Source: an uncultured Dysosmobacter sp.
Lineage (GTDB): Bacteria; Bacillota; Clostridia; Oscillospirales; Oscillospiraceae
Length of the DNA: 64,000 bases
Assembly (NCBI RefSeq): GCF_947631635.1
Contig: NZ_CANRMB010000002.1
Location: 62,001 to 126,000, forward strand
Reading direction: 5' to 3'
Part shown: piece by piece, positions 37,818-46,761 of the stretch
How positions within the stretch are numbered: the stretch's first letter is position 1
Layout: the number at the start of each line of letters is the position of its first letter
Position numbers and translations under genes: made by a program
The notes under the pieces: generated by a model
What the model saw: only the letters and a program-made list of their open reading frames with translations
Database searches by the model: none
Told to the model about the DNA's origin: nothing

Positions 37818-38909
37818 ATGATGAAATACGGCCGCACCTATAATTTCTCCGCCGGTCCCGCCATGATGCCGGAGGAGGTCCTGGAGGAGATCGCCGCCGA
37901 GATGATGAACTACCGCGGCAGCGGCATGTGTGTCATGGAGATGAGCCACCGCTCCAAGGTGTTCCAGCAGATCCGGGACGAGGCGGAGGCCGACCTGCGG
38001 AAGCTGATGGGCATTCCCAACAATTACAAGGTCCTGTTCGTCCAGGGCGGCGGTACGGTCCAATTCGCCATGGTGCCCATGAACCTGATGAAAAACGGCG
38101 TGGCCTGCTATGTGGAGACCGGTGCCTGGTCCAAGAAGGCCATCGCGGAGGCCAAGAAGTACGGCGAGGTGAAGATCGTCGCCTCCTCCGCCGACCAGAA
38201 TTTCTCCTACATTCCCGACTGCGACCACCTGGACATCCCGGAGAACGCGGATTACGTGTATATCTGCGAGAACGAGACCATCAACGGCACCACCTGGCAC
38301 AAGCTGCCCAACACCAAGGGTAAGCTCCTGGTGGCCGACCAGTCCTCCATGTTCCTCTCCCGCCCCTGCAATGTGGCGGATTACGGCCTGATCTGGGGCG
38401 GTGTGCAGAAAAACGTGGGGCCCGCCGGCATGTCCATCGTCATCGTCCGGGAGGACCTGCTGCGGGATGATCTGCCCGCCTTCGTCCCCACCTATCTGAA
38501 CTACAAGACCCATGCCGACGCCGACTCCCTGTACAATACCCCCAACTGCTGGGCCATCTACTGCTGCGGCAAGGTGTTCAAATACCTGTTGAACCACGGC
38601 GGTCTGGAGGCCATGGCGGAGCGGAATCAGGAGAAGGCCCAGATCCTGTATGACTTCCTGGACCAGAGCAAGTTCTTCACTGGAGCCGTTCGCAGGGAGG
38701 ACCGCTCCCTGATGAACGTGCCCTTCGTCACCCCCTCCAAGGAGCAGGATGCCGACGTGGTGGCAGCCAGCAAGGCCGCGGGCTTCGACAACCTGAAGGG
38801 CCACAAGAGCGTGGGCGGCCTGCGGGCCTCCATCTACAATGCCATGCCCAAAGAGGGTGTGGAGGCGCTGGTGGCGTTTTTGAAAAAATACGAGCAGGAG
38901 CACGCCTGA
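37818..38909 (+). CDS. serC: phosphoserine aminotransferase
   Basis: YGRTYNFSAGPAMMPEEVLEEIAAEMMNYRGSGMCVMEMSHRSKVF...QSSMFLSRPCNVADYGLIWGGVQKNVGPAG. Confidence 0.96.
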   Translation: MMKYGRTYNFSAGPAMMPEEVLEEIAAEMMNYRGSGMCVMEMSHRSKVFQQIRDEAEADLRKLMGIPNNYKVLFVQGGGTVQFAMVPMNLMKNGVACYVETGAWSKKAIAEAKKYGEVKIVASSADQNFSYIPDCDHLDIPENADYVYICENETINGTTWHKLPNTKGKLLVADQSSMFLSRPCNVADYGLIWGGVQKNVGPAGMSIVIVREDLLRDDLPAFVPTYLNYKTHADADSLYNTPNCWAIYCCGKVFKYLLNHGGLEAMAERNQEKAQILYDFLDQSKFFTGAVRREDRSLMNVPFVTPSKEQDADVVAASKAAGFDNLKGHKSVGGLRASIYNAMPKEGVEALVAFLKKYEQEHA

Positions 38910-38927
38910 TCATCTTCCGATAACAGC

Positions 38928-38959
38928 AAGGCCCGGCACAGATGTGCCGGGCCTTTTTT
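38928..38959 (+). terminator. Rho-independent terminator
   Basis: AAGGCCCGGCACA-GA-TGTGCCGGGCCTT plus T-run. Confidence 0.9.
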
Positions 38960-39022
38960 GCGTCCCCAGCCGCCGAATGCACAGGGCCGCACAAAAAGGA
39001 GCGTTTTCGCGCTCTTTTTTCT

Positions 39023-39688
39023 TTATTTCCAGGTAAAATGGTCTCTGCCCGCTCCTATTTCAAAATGGTATTTTACGATCCCCAGATCCACTCTGGAATA
39101 AGGGCCTCCGGCGGCGTCCGCCCGGACGGAATTTCCATCCAGGGTCAGCCGGAATTTCTGCTGGTTCACGGCGGTGGGGGCCAGGAGGGCCGCCTCCATC
39201 CCCGCGCGGAACCAAGCGGGCATATCTCCATCCACCCGGCAGAGCGCCTCCATGGGCTTGCTTTTATGGGGGACGCCGTGGGTCGTGCCGTATCCCAGCG
39301 CGATGACGCAGACCAGCTTCTCCCCAGGCGCCACGGTACAGCGGCATTTTCCCCTTCGGAAGGTCAGCGCCACCCAGCAGCTGTCCAGCCCAAGCTGCGC
39401 GGCTTTCAGCACCAGGCGCTCTCCGTAATAGCCGATCTTTTCGTCCAGCTCCGGTCCTTTGGGGCCGACCAGCGCCAGGTAATTCCGCACGCCTCTGAAT
39501 TTGCCGTAGTGGGCCATGATCCCCTGAAATGCCTCAGGCTCATCTGCCGCCAGCTCTATGTGCAGGCCGCCCTCCCGGCTGCAGGCAGCGGTCTCCTCCC
39601 GCAATTCCGCCAGGACCTCCGCCGGGATGGGGCGGTCCGTATACTGCCGCACCGCATGGCGGCGTCTGATGGCTTCCAATACTTCCAT
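39023..39688 (-). CDS. nitroreductase family protein
   Basis: MEVLEAIRRRHAVRQYTDRPIPAEVLAELREE...SCWVALTF...LAPTAVNQQKFRLTLDG. Confidence 0.9.
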   Translation of the reverse strand: MEVLEAIRRRHAVRQYTDRPIPAEVLAELREETAACSREGGLHIELAADEPEAFQGIMAHYGKFRGVRNYLALVGPKGPELDEKIGYYGERLVLKAAQLGLDSCWVALTFRRGKCRCTVAPGEKLVCVIALGYGTTHGVPHKSKPMEALCRVDGDMPAWFRAGMEAALLAPTAVNQQKFRLTLDGNSVRADAAGGPYSRVDLGIVKYHFEIGAGRDHFTWK

Positions 39689-39723
39689 ATCCGTCACTCC
39701 TCCTCTAATCTAATAAATGTGGA

Positions 39724-39915
39724 TATAGTCAGCGCAGTTGAAAAAGAGCTTGTGCTCCTTTTCAACCGGCGGACCAATGGTCCGCCGGCGCGCAAGGCGC
39801 GCGTGCGTTTCCTATGAAGTCAGGCACAGAGGGCCGCATACGCAGCCTGCAGCGCTGCACAGCAGCATTGCACGGAAAAGAATCCAAAGGATTCTTTTCA
39901 ACTGTGCCGACTATA
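39724..39915. repeat. multi-hairpin MITE-like element, copy 3 (best preserved, 192 bp)
   Basis: Imperfect terminal inverted repeats TATAGTCAGCGCAGTTGAAAA / TTTTCAACTGTGCCGACTATA (2 mismatches in 21) with internal hairpins CGGCGGACC-AAT-GGTCCGCCG and GAAAAGAATCC-AAA-GGATTCTTTTC. Confidence 0.8.
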
Positions 39916-40269
39916 GCCCGTGTCGGCAGCGCTGCGTATCACCGCGCAGATGTGCTCCGCCAGGGTCCGCAGTTTTTCCCACTGCTCCGTGTCCGCGTTG
40001 GGATAGTAGTAGTTCCGGGCCCCCTCCCTGTGCATACGGACAGCGCCCGCCTCCCGCAGGACGCGCAGATGGCGGGACACCGCCGGACGGCTGAGGTGCG
40101 TCCGCTCCGCCAGCTCTTTCGCCCGCAGGCCCACCTGCTCGCTCTCCAGCAGCGCCAGAAAGACCCTCTGCCTTGTCTCGTCACCCAGCGCCGCGAACAG
40201 CCCTTGCAGCCCTCGGAATTCCTCCGCCAGCGCTGTCCGCATCTCCACACACTCCGCGCATGCTTCCAT
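39898..40269 (-). CDS. ArsR family transcriptional regulator; last codons and stop lie in the repeat's TIR
   Basis: MEACAECVEMRTALAEEFRGLQGLFAALGDETRQRVFLALLESEQVGLRAKELAERTHLSRPAVSRHLRVLREAGAV; RBS aggagg. Confidence 0.9.
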   Translation of the reverse strand: MEACAECVEMRTALAEEFRGLQGLFAALGDETRQRVFLALLESEQVGLRAKELAERTHLSRPAVSRHLRVLREAGAVRMHREGARNYYYPNADTEQWEKLRTLAEHICAVIRSAADTGYSRHS

Positions 40270-40461
40270 CTGCTCTCCCTCCTTGGTCAAAAGCTTGGGA
40301 CCATTATACCACAGCTCCTTCTCTTTGGCATATTGGGAAAGAAAATCGAGCCGCCCGCCTCGCTTCCATTTTCTAGTACATTTTTAGCCTATACATGGCT
40401 GATTTCCCATTTTTTGCAGCTTTTTTTAATTTTTTCACGATTTTTTAACTGCCACATCTAT

Positions 40462-40490
40462 TTACTTTTTAAAGTTGTCAGTGTATAATA
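40462..40490 (+). promoter_or_regulatory. sigma-70 type promoter upstream of busR-like/opu operon
   Basis: TTTACT-N17-TATAAT. Confidence 0.6.
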
Positions 40491-40521
40491 GCTATATTCA
40501 ACGATAAGGTGGTGTTCCCCC

Positions 40522-41169
40522 ATGAGGCAGACGGTCGTTCCGTCTCAATATCTGCAAATCGCCCTGGACCTGGCCAGCCGCATCGCCAAAGGCGATCTCC
40601 CGGAGGGCAGCCGCATCTACGGCAGGTCCGTGATGGCGTCGGAATACAATGTGTCGCCGGAGACCATCCGGCGGGCCCTGCGGCTGCTGGCGGACATGAA
40701 GGTGGTTGAGGTGAAGCCCCAGAGCGGGGCCATGGTCCTCTCCGCCGACAGTGCCCGGCGGTACATTGAAAACTTTGAGGAAAATGCCGACGTCCGCGCC
40801 CTTCGGGCGCAGCTGCGGGAGCAGATGGAGGAGTATGACGCCCTTCACCGGCGTATGGCGGAGACCGTGAAAGCCCTGGTCAAGAGCCGGGACACCTTCG
40901 CCGCCGCAGGCGAGCCCCTTCCCAACTATGAGGTCCCTGTCCCCAAGGACTCCCCCTGCACCGGGAAAAGCATTGGGGCTTTAAAATTCTGGCAGTCCAC
41001 CGGCGGCACCATCGTAGCCATCCGGCGGGGCCAGACCGTCATCCTGTCCCCCGGCCCCTACGCGGAACTGTACGCCGGGGACATCATCGTTCTAGTGGGC
41101 AGTCCTGCCGCCGCGGAGGCCGCCCAACGCCTGCTGTCAGTAAAGGAGGTTTCCATTGATCCAATTTGA
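40522..41169 (+). CDS. GntR-type regulator with C-terminal RCK_C/TrkA-C domain (BusR-like)
   Basis: GntR HTH (QIALDLASRIAKGDLPEGSRIYGRSVMASEYNVSPETIRRALRLL) plus RCK_C-like tail (GKSIGALKFWQSTGGTIVAIRRGQTVILSPGPYAELYAGDIIVLVG). Confidence 0.88.
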   Translation: MRQTVVPSQYLQIALDLASRIAKGDLPEGSRIYGRSVMASEYNVSPETIRRALRLLADMKVVEVKPQSGAMVLSADSARRYIENFEENADVRALRAQLREQMEEYDALHRRMAETVKALVKSRDTFAAAGEPLPNYEVPVPKDSPCTGKSIGALKFWQSTGGTIVAIRRGQTVILSPGPYAELYAGDIIVLVGSPAAAEAAQRLLSVKEVSIDPI

Positions 41170-42268
41170 ACATGTCTCAAAAAGCTATGGCAAAACGCCC
41201 ATCCTCAAGGACCTGAACTTCACCATTCCAGACGGGCAGTTCGTGGTCCTGATCGGTCCCTCCGGCTGCGGAAAGACCACCACCCTGAAAACCATCAACC
41301 GTCTGATCGACATCGACTCCGGCACCATCTCCATCGACGGCCAGGATATCCGCTCCTCCGACAAGGTGGAGCTGCGCCGCCACATCGGCTATGTCATCCA
41401 GCAGATCGGTCTGTTCCCCAATATGACGGTGTCCCAGAACATCTGCGTGGTGCCGAAGCTGCTGAAATACGACAAGGCCAAGTGCGGCGAGATCGTCCGG
41501 GAGATGCTGAAGCTGGTCAACATGGAGCAGTACGCGGACAAATATCCCTCGGAGCTCTCCGGCGGGCAGCAGCAGCGCATCGGCGTGCTGCGGGCCCTGG
41601 CGGCCTCTCCCCCCATCGTGCTGATGGATGAGCCCTTCAGCGCCCTGGACCCCATGACCCGGGAGACCCTCCAGGACGAGGTGAAAAACATCCAGCAGAA
41701 GCTGAACAAGACCATCGTGTTCGTCAGCCATGATATGAACGAGGCCCTCAAACTGGCGGACACCATCATCTTCATGGCCGGCGGCGAAGTGGTCCAGATG
41801 GCCTCTCCCGAGGAGATGCTGGAGCATCCCGCCACCGACCAAGTGCGCACCTTCCTGGGCAAGCACTCCCCGGAGGCCGCCGCGCCCTCCACGGTGGAGC
41901 ACTTTATGCGGACCAATCCCGTCACCGTCAAAAAGGACCGGGGCGTTCTGGAGTGCGCCGAGCGCATGGCCCGCAGCAGCGTGGACTCCCTGCTGGTGAC
42001 GGACGGGGAAAAACGGTATGTAGGCACCATCTCCATCGGCGATATCCGCCGCTGGGGCCGGGAGCTGACCAGCATCGAGCCCATCGTCCGCCAGACCGCC
42101 CGGACCGTCCGGGTGGGCGACGACGCCAAGGAGAGCTTTGACTACCTGCTGGATTCCGGCGCCAACTATGTGGTGGTCCTCAACGAGGACGACACCATCG
42201 CGGGCATCGTCACCAAGACCAGCGTGGCCCGCTCTGTGGCGGAGAATCTGTGGGGTGATTCCAAATGA
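41156..42268 (+). CDS. osmoprotectant ABC transporter ATP-binding protein with CBS domains
   Basis: MIQFEHVSKSYGKTPILKDLNFTIPDGQFVVLIGPSGCGKTTTLKTINRLI; C-terminal CBS pair; OpuCA-like. Confidence 0.93.
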   Translation: MIQFEHVSKSYGKTPILKDLNFTIPDGQFVVLIGPSGCGKTTTLKTINRLIDIDSGTISIDGQDIRSSDKVELRRHIGYVIQQIGLFPNMTVSQNICVVPKLLKYDKAKCGEIVREMLKLVNMEQYADKYPSELSGGQQQRIGVLRALAASPPIVLMDEPFSALDPMTRETLQDEVKNIQQKLNKTIVFVSHDMNEALKLADTIIFMAGGEVVQMASPEEMLEHPATDQVRTFLGKHSPEAAAPSTVEHFMRTNPVTVKKDRGVLECAERMARSSVDSLLVTDGEKRYVGTISIGDIRRWGRELTSIEPIVRQTARTVRVGDDAKESFDYLLDSGANYVVVLNEDDTIAGIVTKTSVARSVAENLWGDSK

Positions 42269-42906
42269 GGACGCTGTTTGATACTTACGGCGCCATGCTG
42301 GCGAAGGCCATTGCCGTCCACACGGGGTATGTGCTGCTCTCCGTGGCCATTGGCTTTGTGCTGGGACTGGTGCTGGGGGTCCTGCTCTCCCGGGTGCCCA
42401 AGTGGTCCGGCGTGATCCTGCCTGTGGTCTCCGTGTTCCAGACCATCCCCGGTCTGGTGTTCATCGGCCTGCTGTTTCTGTGGCTGGGCATGGTGCCCGC
42501 CACGGTGGTCGCCGCCCTCTCCATCTACGCCATGTTCCCGGTGCTGAAAAACACCTACACCGGCATCCTGGGCGTGGAGGAAAAATATGTGGAGGCCTCC
42601 AAGGGCTGCGGCATGTCCCCGTTCCAGACGCTTATGAAGGTGGAGCTCCCTCTGGCTATGCCTACGATCATCGCCGGACTCCGCATGTCCGCCATCTACA
42701 CCGTCTCCTGGGCGGTGCTGGCCGCCATGATCGGCCTGGGCGGGCTGGGCGACTTCGTGTACCAGGGCACCAGCTCCAACAACAACACGCTGATCCTGCT
42801 GGGGGCTATCCCCGCCGCCATCCTCGCCATCGTCATCGGCGCGCTGATCGACCTGCTCCAGAAGCATGTCACGCCCCGGGGCCTGCGGAAGGGGGTGGGC
42901 AGATGA
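42265..42906 (+). CDS. osmoprotectant ABC transporter permease (OpuCB-like)
   Basis: ILPVVSVFQTIPGLVFIGLLFLWLGMVPATVVAALSIYAMFPVLKNTYTGI; overlaps the previous gene. Confidence 0.92.
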   Translation: MRTLFDTYGAMLAKAIAVHTGYVLLSVAIGFVLGLVLGVLLSRVPKWSGVILPVVSVFQTIPGLVFIGLLFLWLGMVPATVVAALSIYAMFPVLKNTYTGILGVEEKYVEASKGCGMSPFQTLMKVELPLAMPTIIAGLRMSAIYTVSWAVLAAMIGLGGLGDFVYQGTSSNNNTLILLGAIPAAILAIVIGALIDLLQKHVTPRGLRKGVGR

Positions 42907-44426
42907 CCTGGTCACTGGTCTTTGAGCACCTGTTCATCGTGCTGGCCGCCAGCATCCTCTCCATCTGCATCGGCCTGCCCCTGGGCATTTTGTCCTACGT
43001 CTATCCCAAGGCCCGGGCCGTGATCCTGCGGGTGGTGGATCTTTTGCAGACCATTCCCTCCCTGGCACTGCTGGGCATCATCATGGTGTTCCTCGGCGCA
43101 GGCAAGACCACTGTCATCATCGGCATCACCCTGTACTCCCTCCTCCCTATCGTGCGGAACACCTGCCTGGGTCTCCAGGAGGTGGACCCCGGCGTGAAGG
43201 AGGCCGCCCGGGGCATGGGCATGAGCAAGCCCTACCAGGTGCTGATGGTGGAGTTCCCCCTGGCCTTCCCCACCGTATTCACCGGCATCCGCATCGCCGT
43301 GGTCAACGCCATCGGCACCGCGGTGTTCGCGGCCTTCGTGGGCGGCGGCGGATTGGGCGGTATCATCAACCGGGGCATCCGCATCCAGGATATGGGACTT
43401 ATCCTATCCGGCACCGGCGCCCTGATGGTCATCGCCGTGATCCTGGACCTGCTGATGGGCTGGTTTGAAAAGCAGATGCGCAGATCCCGGGGCGGCTCCA
43501 AAACGATGTGGGTCCCCGTGGCGGCCATTCTCCTGGCCTTCTGTCTCCTGCTGCCCTACGGCACGGGCAGGGGCGGCGGCGAAAATGAGCTGCTGCTCTA
43601 CGACGGCGATTACAGCGAGACCCAGATCATGCACCGCATGGTCAAGCTGCTGGTGGAGGACCGGACGGACCTGACCGTCACCATCCAGGACCAGATGTCC
43701 CAGGTGAACAACTTCAAGTCCCTCATCGGCGACGGTCACACCTGCGACCTGATGATCTCCTACGACGGCACCCTGCTGACCACCTTTTTGCAGCTGGATA
43801 CCAGCGACGTGCCGGAGGGCACCTCCATTTACGACTACGCCAACCAGGTAGCCGGAGAGCAGTACGGCCTCCGCCTGCTGGACCAGCTGGGCTTTGACAA
43901 CACCTACGCCATCGCGGTGCCCCAGGCCATCGCCGACCAGTACGGCCTGGAGACCGTCAGCGACCTGGTCCCGGTGGCGGACCAGCTGGTGTTCGGCGCG
44001 GAGCATGAGTTCTTCACCCTGGAGGGCAGCATGAAATACGGCCCCTTCACCGAGTTCTACGGCCTGCGTTTCAAGGACACCTCTCCGGTGGATGTGAGCC
44101 TGAAATACGCCGCCGCGGAAAAGGGCAGCTTTGACGTCACCGAGGTCTACGCTACCGACGGCCTGAACCGCAAGGCCAATCTGAAGGTCCTGGAGGACGA
44201 CCGGAACTTCTTCCCGGACTACAACGGTGCCTTTCTGGTCCGGGAGGACACGTTTGAGAAGTTCGCCCAGACCGCGCCCGAACTGGAGGAGGTGCTGAAC
44301 CTGCTGGCGGGTCAGATCGCCAACGAGGACATGGTGGATATGACCTACCAGGTGGACGTAATGGGCCGTACCGTGGACGACGTGGCCCGGGAATTCCTGG
44401 TGAGCCGGGGATTGCTGAACGGCTGA
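42903..44426 (+). CDS. fused permease and glycine betaine/choline-type substrate-binding protein
   Basis: Permease VVDLLQTIPSLALLGIIMVFLG...LGLQEVDPGVKEAARGMGMS followed by a QAT/OpuAC-type binding domain. Confidence 0.9.
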   Translation: MTWSLVFEHLFIVLAASILSICIGLPLGILSYVYPKARAVILRVVDLLQTIPSLALLGIIMVFLGAGKTTVIIGITLYSLLPIVRNTCLGLQEVDPGVKEAARGMGMSKPYQVLMVEFPLAFPTVFTGIRIAVVNAIGTAVFAAFVGGGGLGGIINRGIRIQDMGLILSGTGALMVIAVILDLLMGWFEKQMRRSRGGSKTMWVPVAAILLAFCLLLPYGTGRGGGENELLLYDGDYSETQIMHRMVKLLVEDRTDLTVTIQDQMSQVNNFKSLIGDGHTCDLMISYDGTLLTTFLQLDTSDVPEGTSIYDYANQVAGEQYGLRLLDQLGFDNTYAIAVPQAIADQYGLETVSDLVPVADQLVFGAEHEFFTLEGSMKYGPFTEFYGLRFKDTSPVDVSLKYAAAEKGSFDVTEVYATDGLNRKANLKVLEDDRNFFPDYNGAFLVREDTFEKFAQTAPELEEVLNLLAGQIANEDMVDMTYQVDVMGRTVDDVAREFLVSRGLLNG

Positions 44427-44442
44427 AAACCTGATACGATGG

Positions 44443-44473
44443 GCTTCGGAGCATTCTCCGAAGCTCATTTTTT
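44443..44473 (+). terminator. Rho-independent terminator
   Basis: GCTTCGGAG-CATT-CTCCGAAGC-TCATTTTTTT. Confidence 0.85.
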
Positions 44474-44535
44474 TCAAACACGCGAAACCTCCGCGGTTTT
44501 TTCCCGTCTATATGAGCAAGAGAGGAGGCATCATC

Positions 44536-45096
44536 ATGGAGGACAGCGCCATCATCGACCTGTACTGGGGCCGGGACCAAAGCGCCATCGCGGAGACGGC
44601 CAGCAAATACGGAGGGTTCCTGTGGAACATCTCCTGGAATATCCTCCGCAGCCACGGCGATGCGGAGGAATGCGTCAACGACACCTATCTGCGGACCTGG
44701 AACGCCATCCCGCCCGCCAGACCCACGGCCCTCCAGGCCTGGCTGGGCCGCATCGCCCGGAACCTGTCCCTGGACCGCTGGAAGCAGGCCCGGACCCAGA
44801 AGCGAGGCGGCGACAGCATGGAGGTCCTGCTGGGGGAGCTGGACGCCTGCGTCCCCGCGCCCCGCGGCACGGAAACCGTACTGGAGGACCGGGAGATCGC
44901 GGCCCTCATCAGCGCGTTTTTGCGGAAGCTCCCGGCGGAGAGCCGGATCATCTTCCTGCGGCGGTACTGGTACGGGCAGGAGCTGGGGGAGATCGCGGCG
45001 CAGCTGGGCTGCGGGCAGGGAAAGGTGAAATCCTCCCTGTACCGCACCCGGCAGGCCCTGCGGGCCTATCTGGAACAGGAGGGGGTATCCATATGA
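44536..45096 (+). CDS. ECF-type RNA polymerase sigma factor
   Basis: DAEECVNDTYLRTWNAIPPARPTALQAWLGRIARNLSLDRWKQ...LPAESRIIFLRRYWYGQELGEIAAQLGCGQGKVKSSLYRTRQALRAYL; RBS aggagg. Confidence 0.93.
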   Translation: MEDSAIIDLYWGRDQSAIAETASKYGGFLWNISWNILRSHGDAEECVNDTYLRTWNAIPPARPTALQAWLGRIARNLSLDRWKQARTQKRGGDSMEVLLGELDACVPAPRGTETVLEDREIAALISAFLRKLPAESRIIFLRRYWYGQELGEIAAQLGCGQGKVKSSLYRTRQALRAYLEQEGVSI

Positions 45097-46718
45097 GCGA
45101 ACGGTTATTCCGCATCTTGGGACTGGTGGACGACGGCCTGATCGAGGAGGCGGCCCCCGGAGCCAAAACCGCTGCCCGGCGCCATCCCTGGCGGCGGTAT
45201 GCGGCCATCGCGGCATGTCTGGCGGTGGTGTGCGCCGTGGGCTGGCAGTTCGCGGAGCGTCTGGGCACCTGCGGCGCTGACGGAGCCGCGAACACCGGCG
45301 GTAGCGGCATCAACCATTCCCCAGAACCCGACGAGGGTCAGAGCGGCACCGTCACAGATCACGAGCCACTGTCTGTGGAAGGCACCACCTTCATGTCCTA
45401 CGCCGGGCCGGTGTTTCCCCTGACCACGGTGGAGCCGGACACAGGGCTGACGGCGGAGCGGGCCATCACCTGGGACTTTGCCGCAGGGACCTATCAGGAC
45501 GGCTCCCCCCGGCAATGGGGCGCCGCCGTGACAGACGGATACACCCTGACCAATCCCACGGACAGTGATATCACCGTGACGGCGCTGTATCCCTTCGCGG
45601 GGTCGTTCTCCCAGCTGGAAACAGAGCTGCCTACGGCGGCGGTGAACGGCGAGGCCGTGGAGGCGGAGCTGCTGGCCGGGGCCTATGCCGGCGGCTTTCA
45701 GGGCGTTTGGCGGTCCGACGGAAAGGGCGGCCACGAGCTGGACGGCACCACCCTGAATCTGGCCCATCCCGACGACTGGACGGACTACAAGTCCCTGCTG
45801 GAGAGCGGCGATTATCTGGCGCGGACGCTGGGAGACGCCCCGGTGCTGGACATCCCGGTGACGGTGTATGAATTTTCAGATTTCGAGGCTCCCCATGAGA
45901 AATATCAGGCCGCCACCCAGGCCGTGGAATTCACCATCGACCAGGAGCAGACCACCGTGCTGACCTACGGCTTCAACGGCTCCAGCTGGGACTGGGACAC
46001 CGGTTGGCGGCAGTTCTCCTACTTCGTGCCGGACGGCATGCGGGCGGAGCCGGAATACAAATGCCTGGTGGTGCTGGGCAGAGACATCGGCGAGTACACC
46101 CTGGCGGGCTACGGGGACGGCGGCTGTGACCGGGAAATCGACGGGGTCTCCTGCACCGTCACCCGGCGGGAGACCACTCTGGATGAGGTGCTGGATACGC
46201 TGTGCATGAAAAACATGAGGAGCTACACCGACAGCCGGGCTGTGGATCAGGACAATGCCTTCGACGTTCTCTCCTTTGCCACATACCGCCGGGCCGTATC
46301 GGAGCTGATGGTCCAGTACGGCGTTCTGTCCGGGGAGAATGTGACGGACCGCTACGCCGACGGGCGGCTGGACGACATGGTGGGCGAGACCATGAGCCAC
46401 ACCCGGGTCCTGTACCTGTCGCTGCCTGTCACGGTTCCCGCCGGCGGCTCCGTTGACATCACATTCCAGCTGTGGAAGGAGCCAAGTTTTGACTATGGCT
46501 GTTCCGGTTCGGAGAACGTGGGCCTCCAGGGCTATGACATGGTGACGCAGCTGGGCTCCACTTTGGATTTCACCGCCCAGACCGCCGCCCTTGTCAACAC
46601 GGACGGCATCGAGCTTGTCCAGCAAAACCTGGGGTTCGATCTGGAAAACGGCGTCACGGAGGTATCTTTGGCGCCTGCGGAGGAACACTATTATCTGGAG
46701 ATCCGGCCAAAAGAATAG
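45093..46718 (+). CDS. putative membrane-anchored anti-sigma factor with large extracytoplasmic domain
   Basis: ATGA overlap with the sigma gene; MSERLFRILGLVDDGLIEEA...WRRYAAIAACLAVVCAVGW single TM. Confidence 0.75.
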   Translation: MSERLFRILGLVDDGLIEEAAPGAKTAARRHPWRRYAAIAACLAVVCAVGWQFAERLGTCGADGAANTGGSGINHSPEPDEGQSGTVTDHEPLSVEGTTFMSYAGPVFPLTTVEPDTGLTAERAITWDFAAGTYQDGSPRQWGAAVTDGYTLTNPTDSDITVTALYPFAGSFSQLETELPTAAVNGEAVEAELLAGAYAGGFQGVWRSDGKGGHELDGTTLNLAHPDDWTDYKSLLESGDYLARTLGDAPVLDIPVTVYEFSDFEAPHEKYQAATQAVEFTIDQEQTTVLTYGFNGSSWDWDTGWRQFSYFVPDGMRAEPEYKCLVVLGRDIGEYTLAGYGDGGCDREIDGVSCTVTRRETTLDEVLDTLCMKNMRSYTDSRAVDQDNAFDVLSFATYRRAVSELMVQYGVLSGENVTDRYADGRLDDMVGETMSHTRVLYLSLPVTVPAGGSVDITFQLWKEPSFDYGCSGSENVGLQGYDMVTQLGSTLDFTAQTAALVNTDGIELVQQNLGFDLENGVTEVSLAPAEEHYYLEIRPKE

Positions 46719-46728
46719 GCAAACAGAA

Positions 46729-46761
46729 ACGTGCGGAGCCTTACGGCTCCGCACGTCTTTT
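46729..46761. terminator. convergent-gene terminator
   Basis: ACGTGCGGAGCC-TTAC-GGCTCCGCACGT-CTTTTT; the loop contains the PAP2 stop codon. Confidence 0.85.

Noticed and set aside
42402-42902. N-terminal extension of the permease-SBP fusion ORF
   Set aside because: Out-of-frame reading of the upstream permease gene; the true start is MTWSLVFEHLF at 42903.
44439-45092. N-terminal extension of the anti-sigma ORF
   Set aside because: Overlaps the ECF sigma gene in another frame; ATGA-coupled start at 45093 is better.
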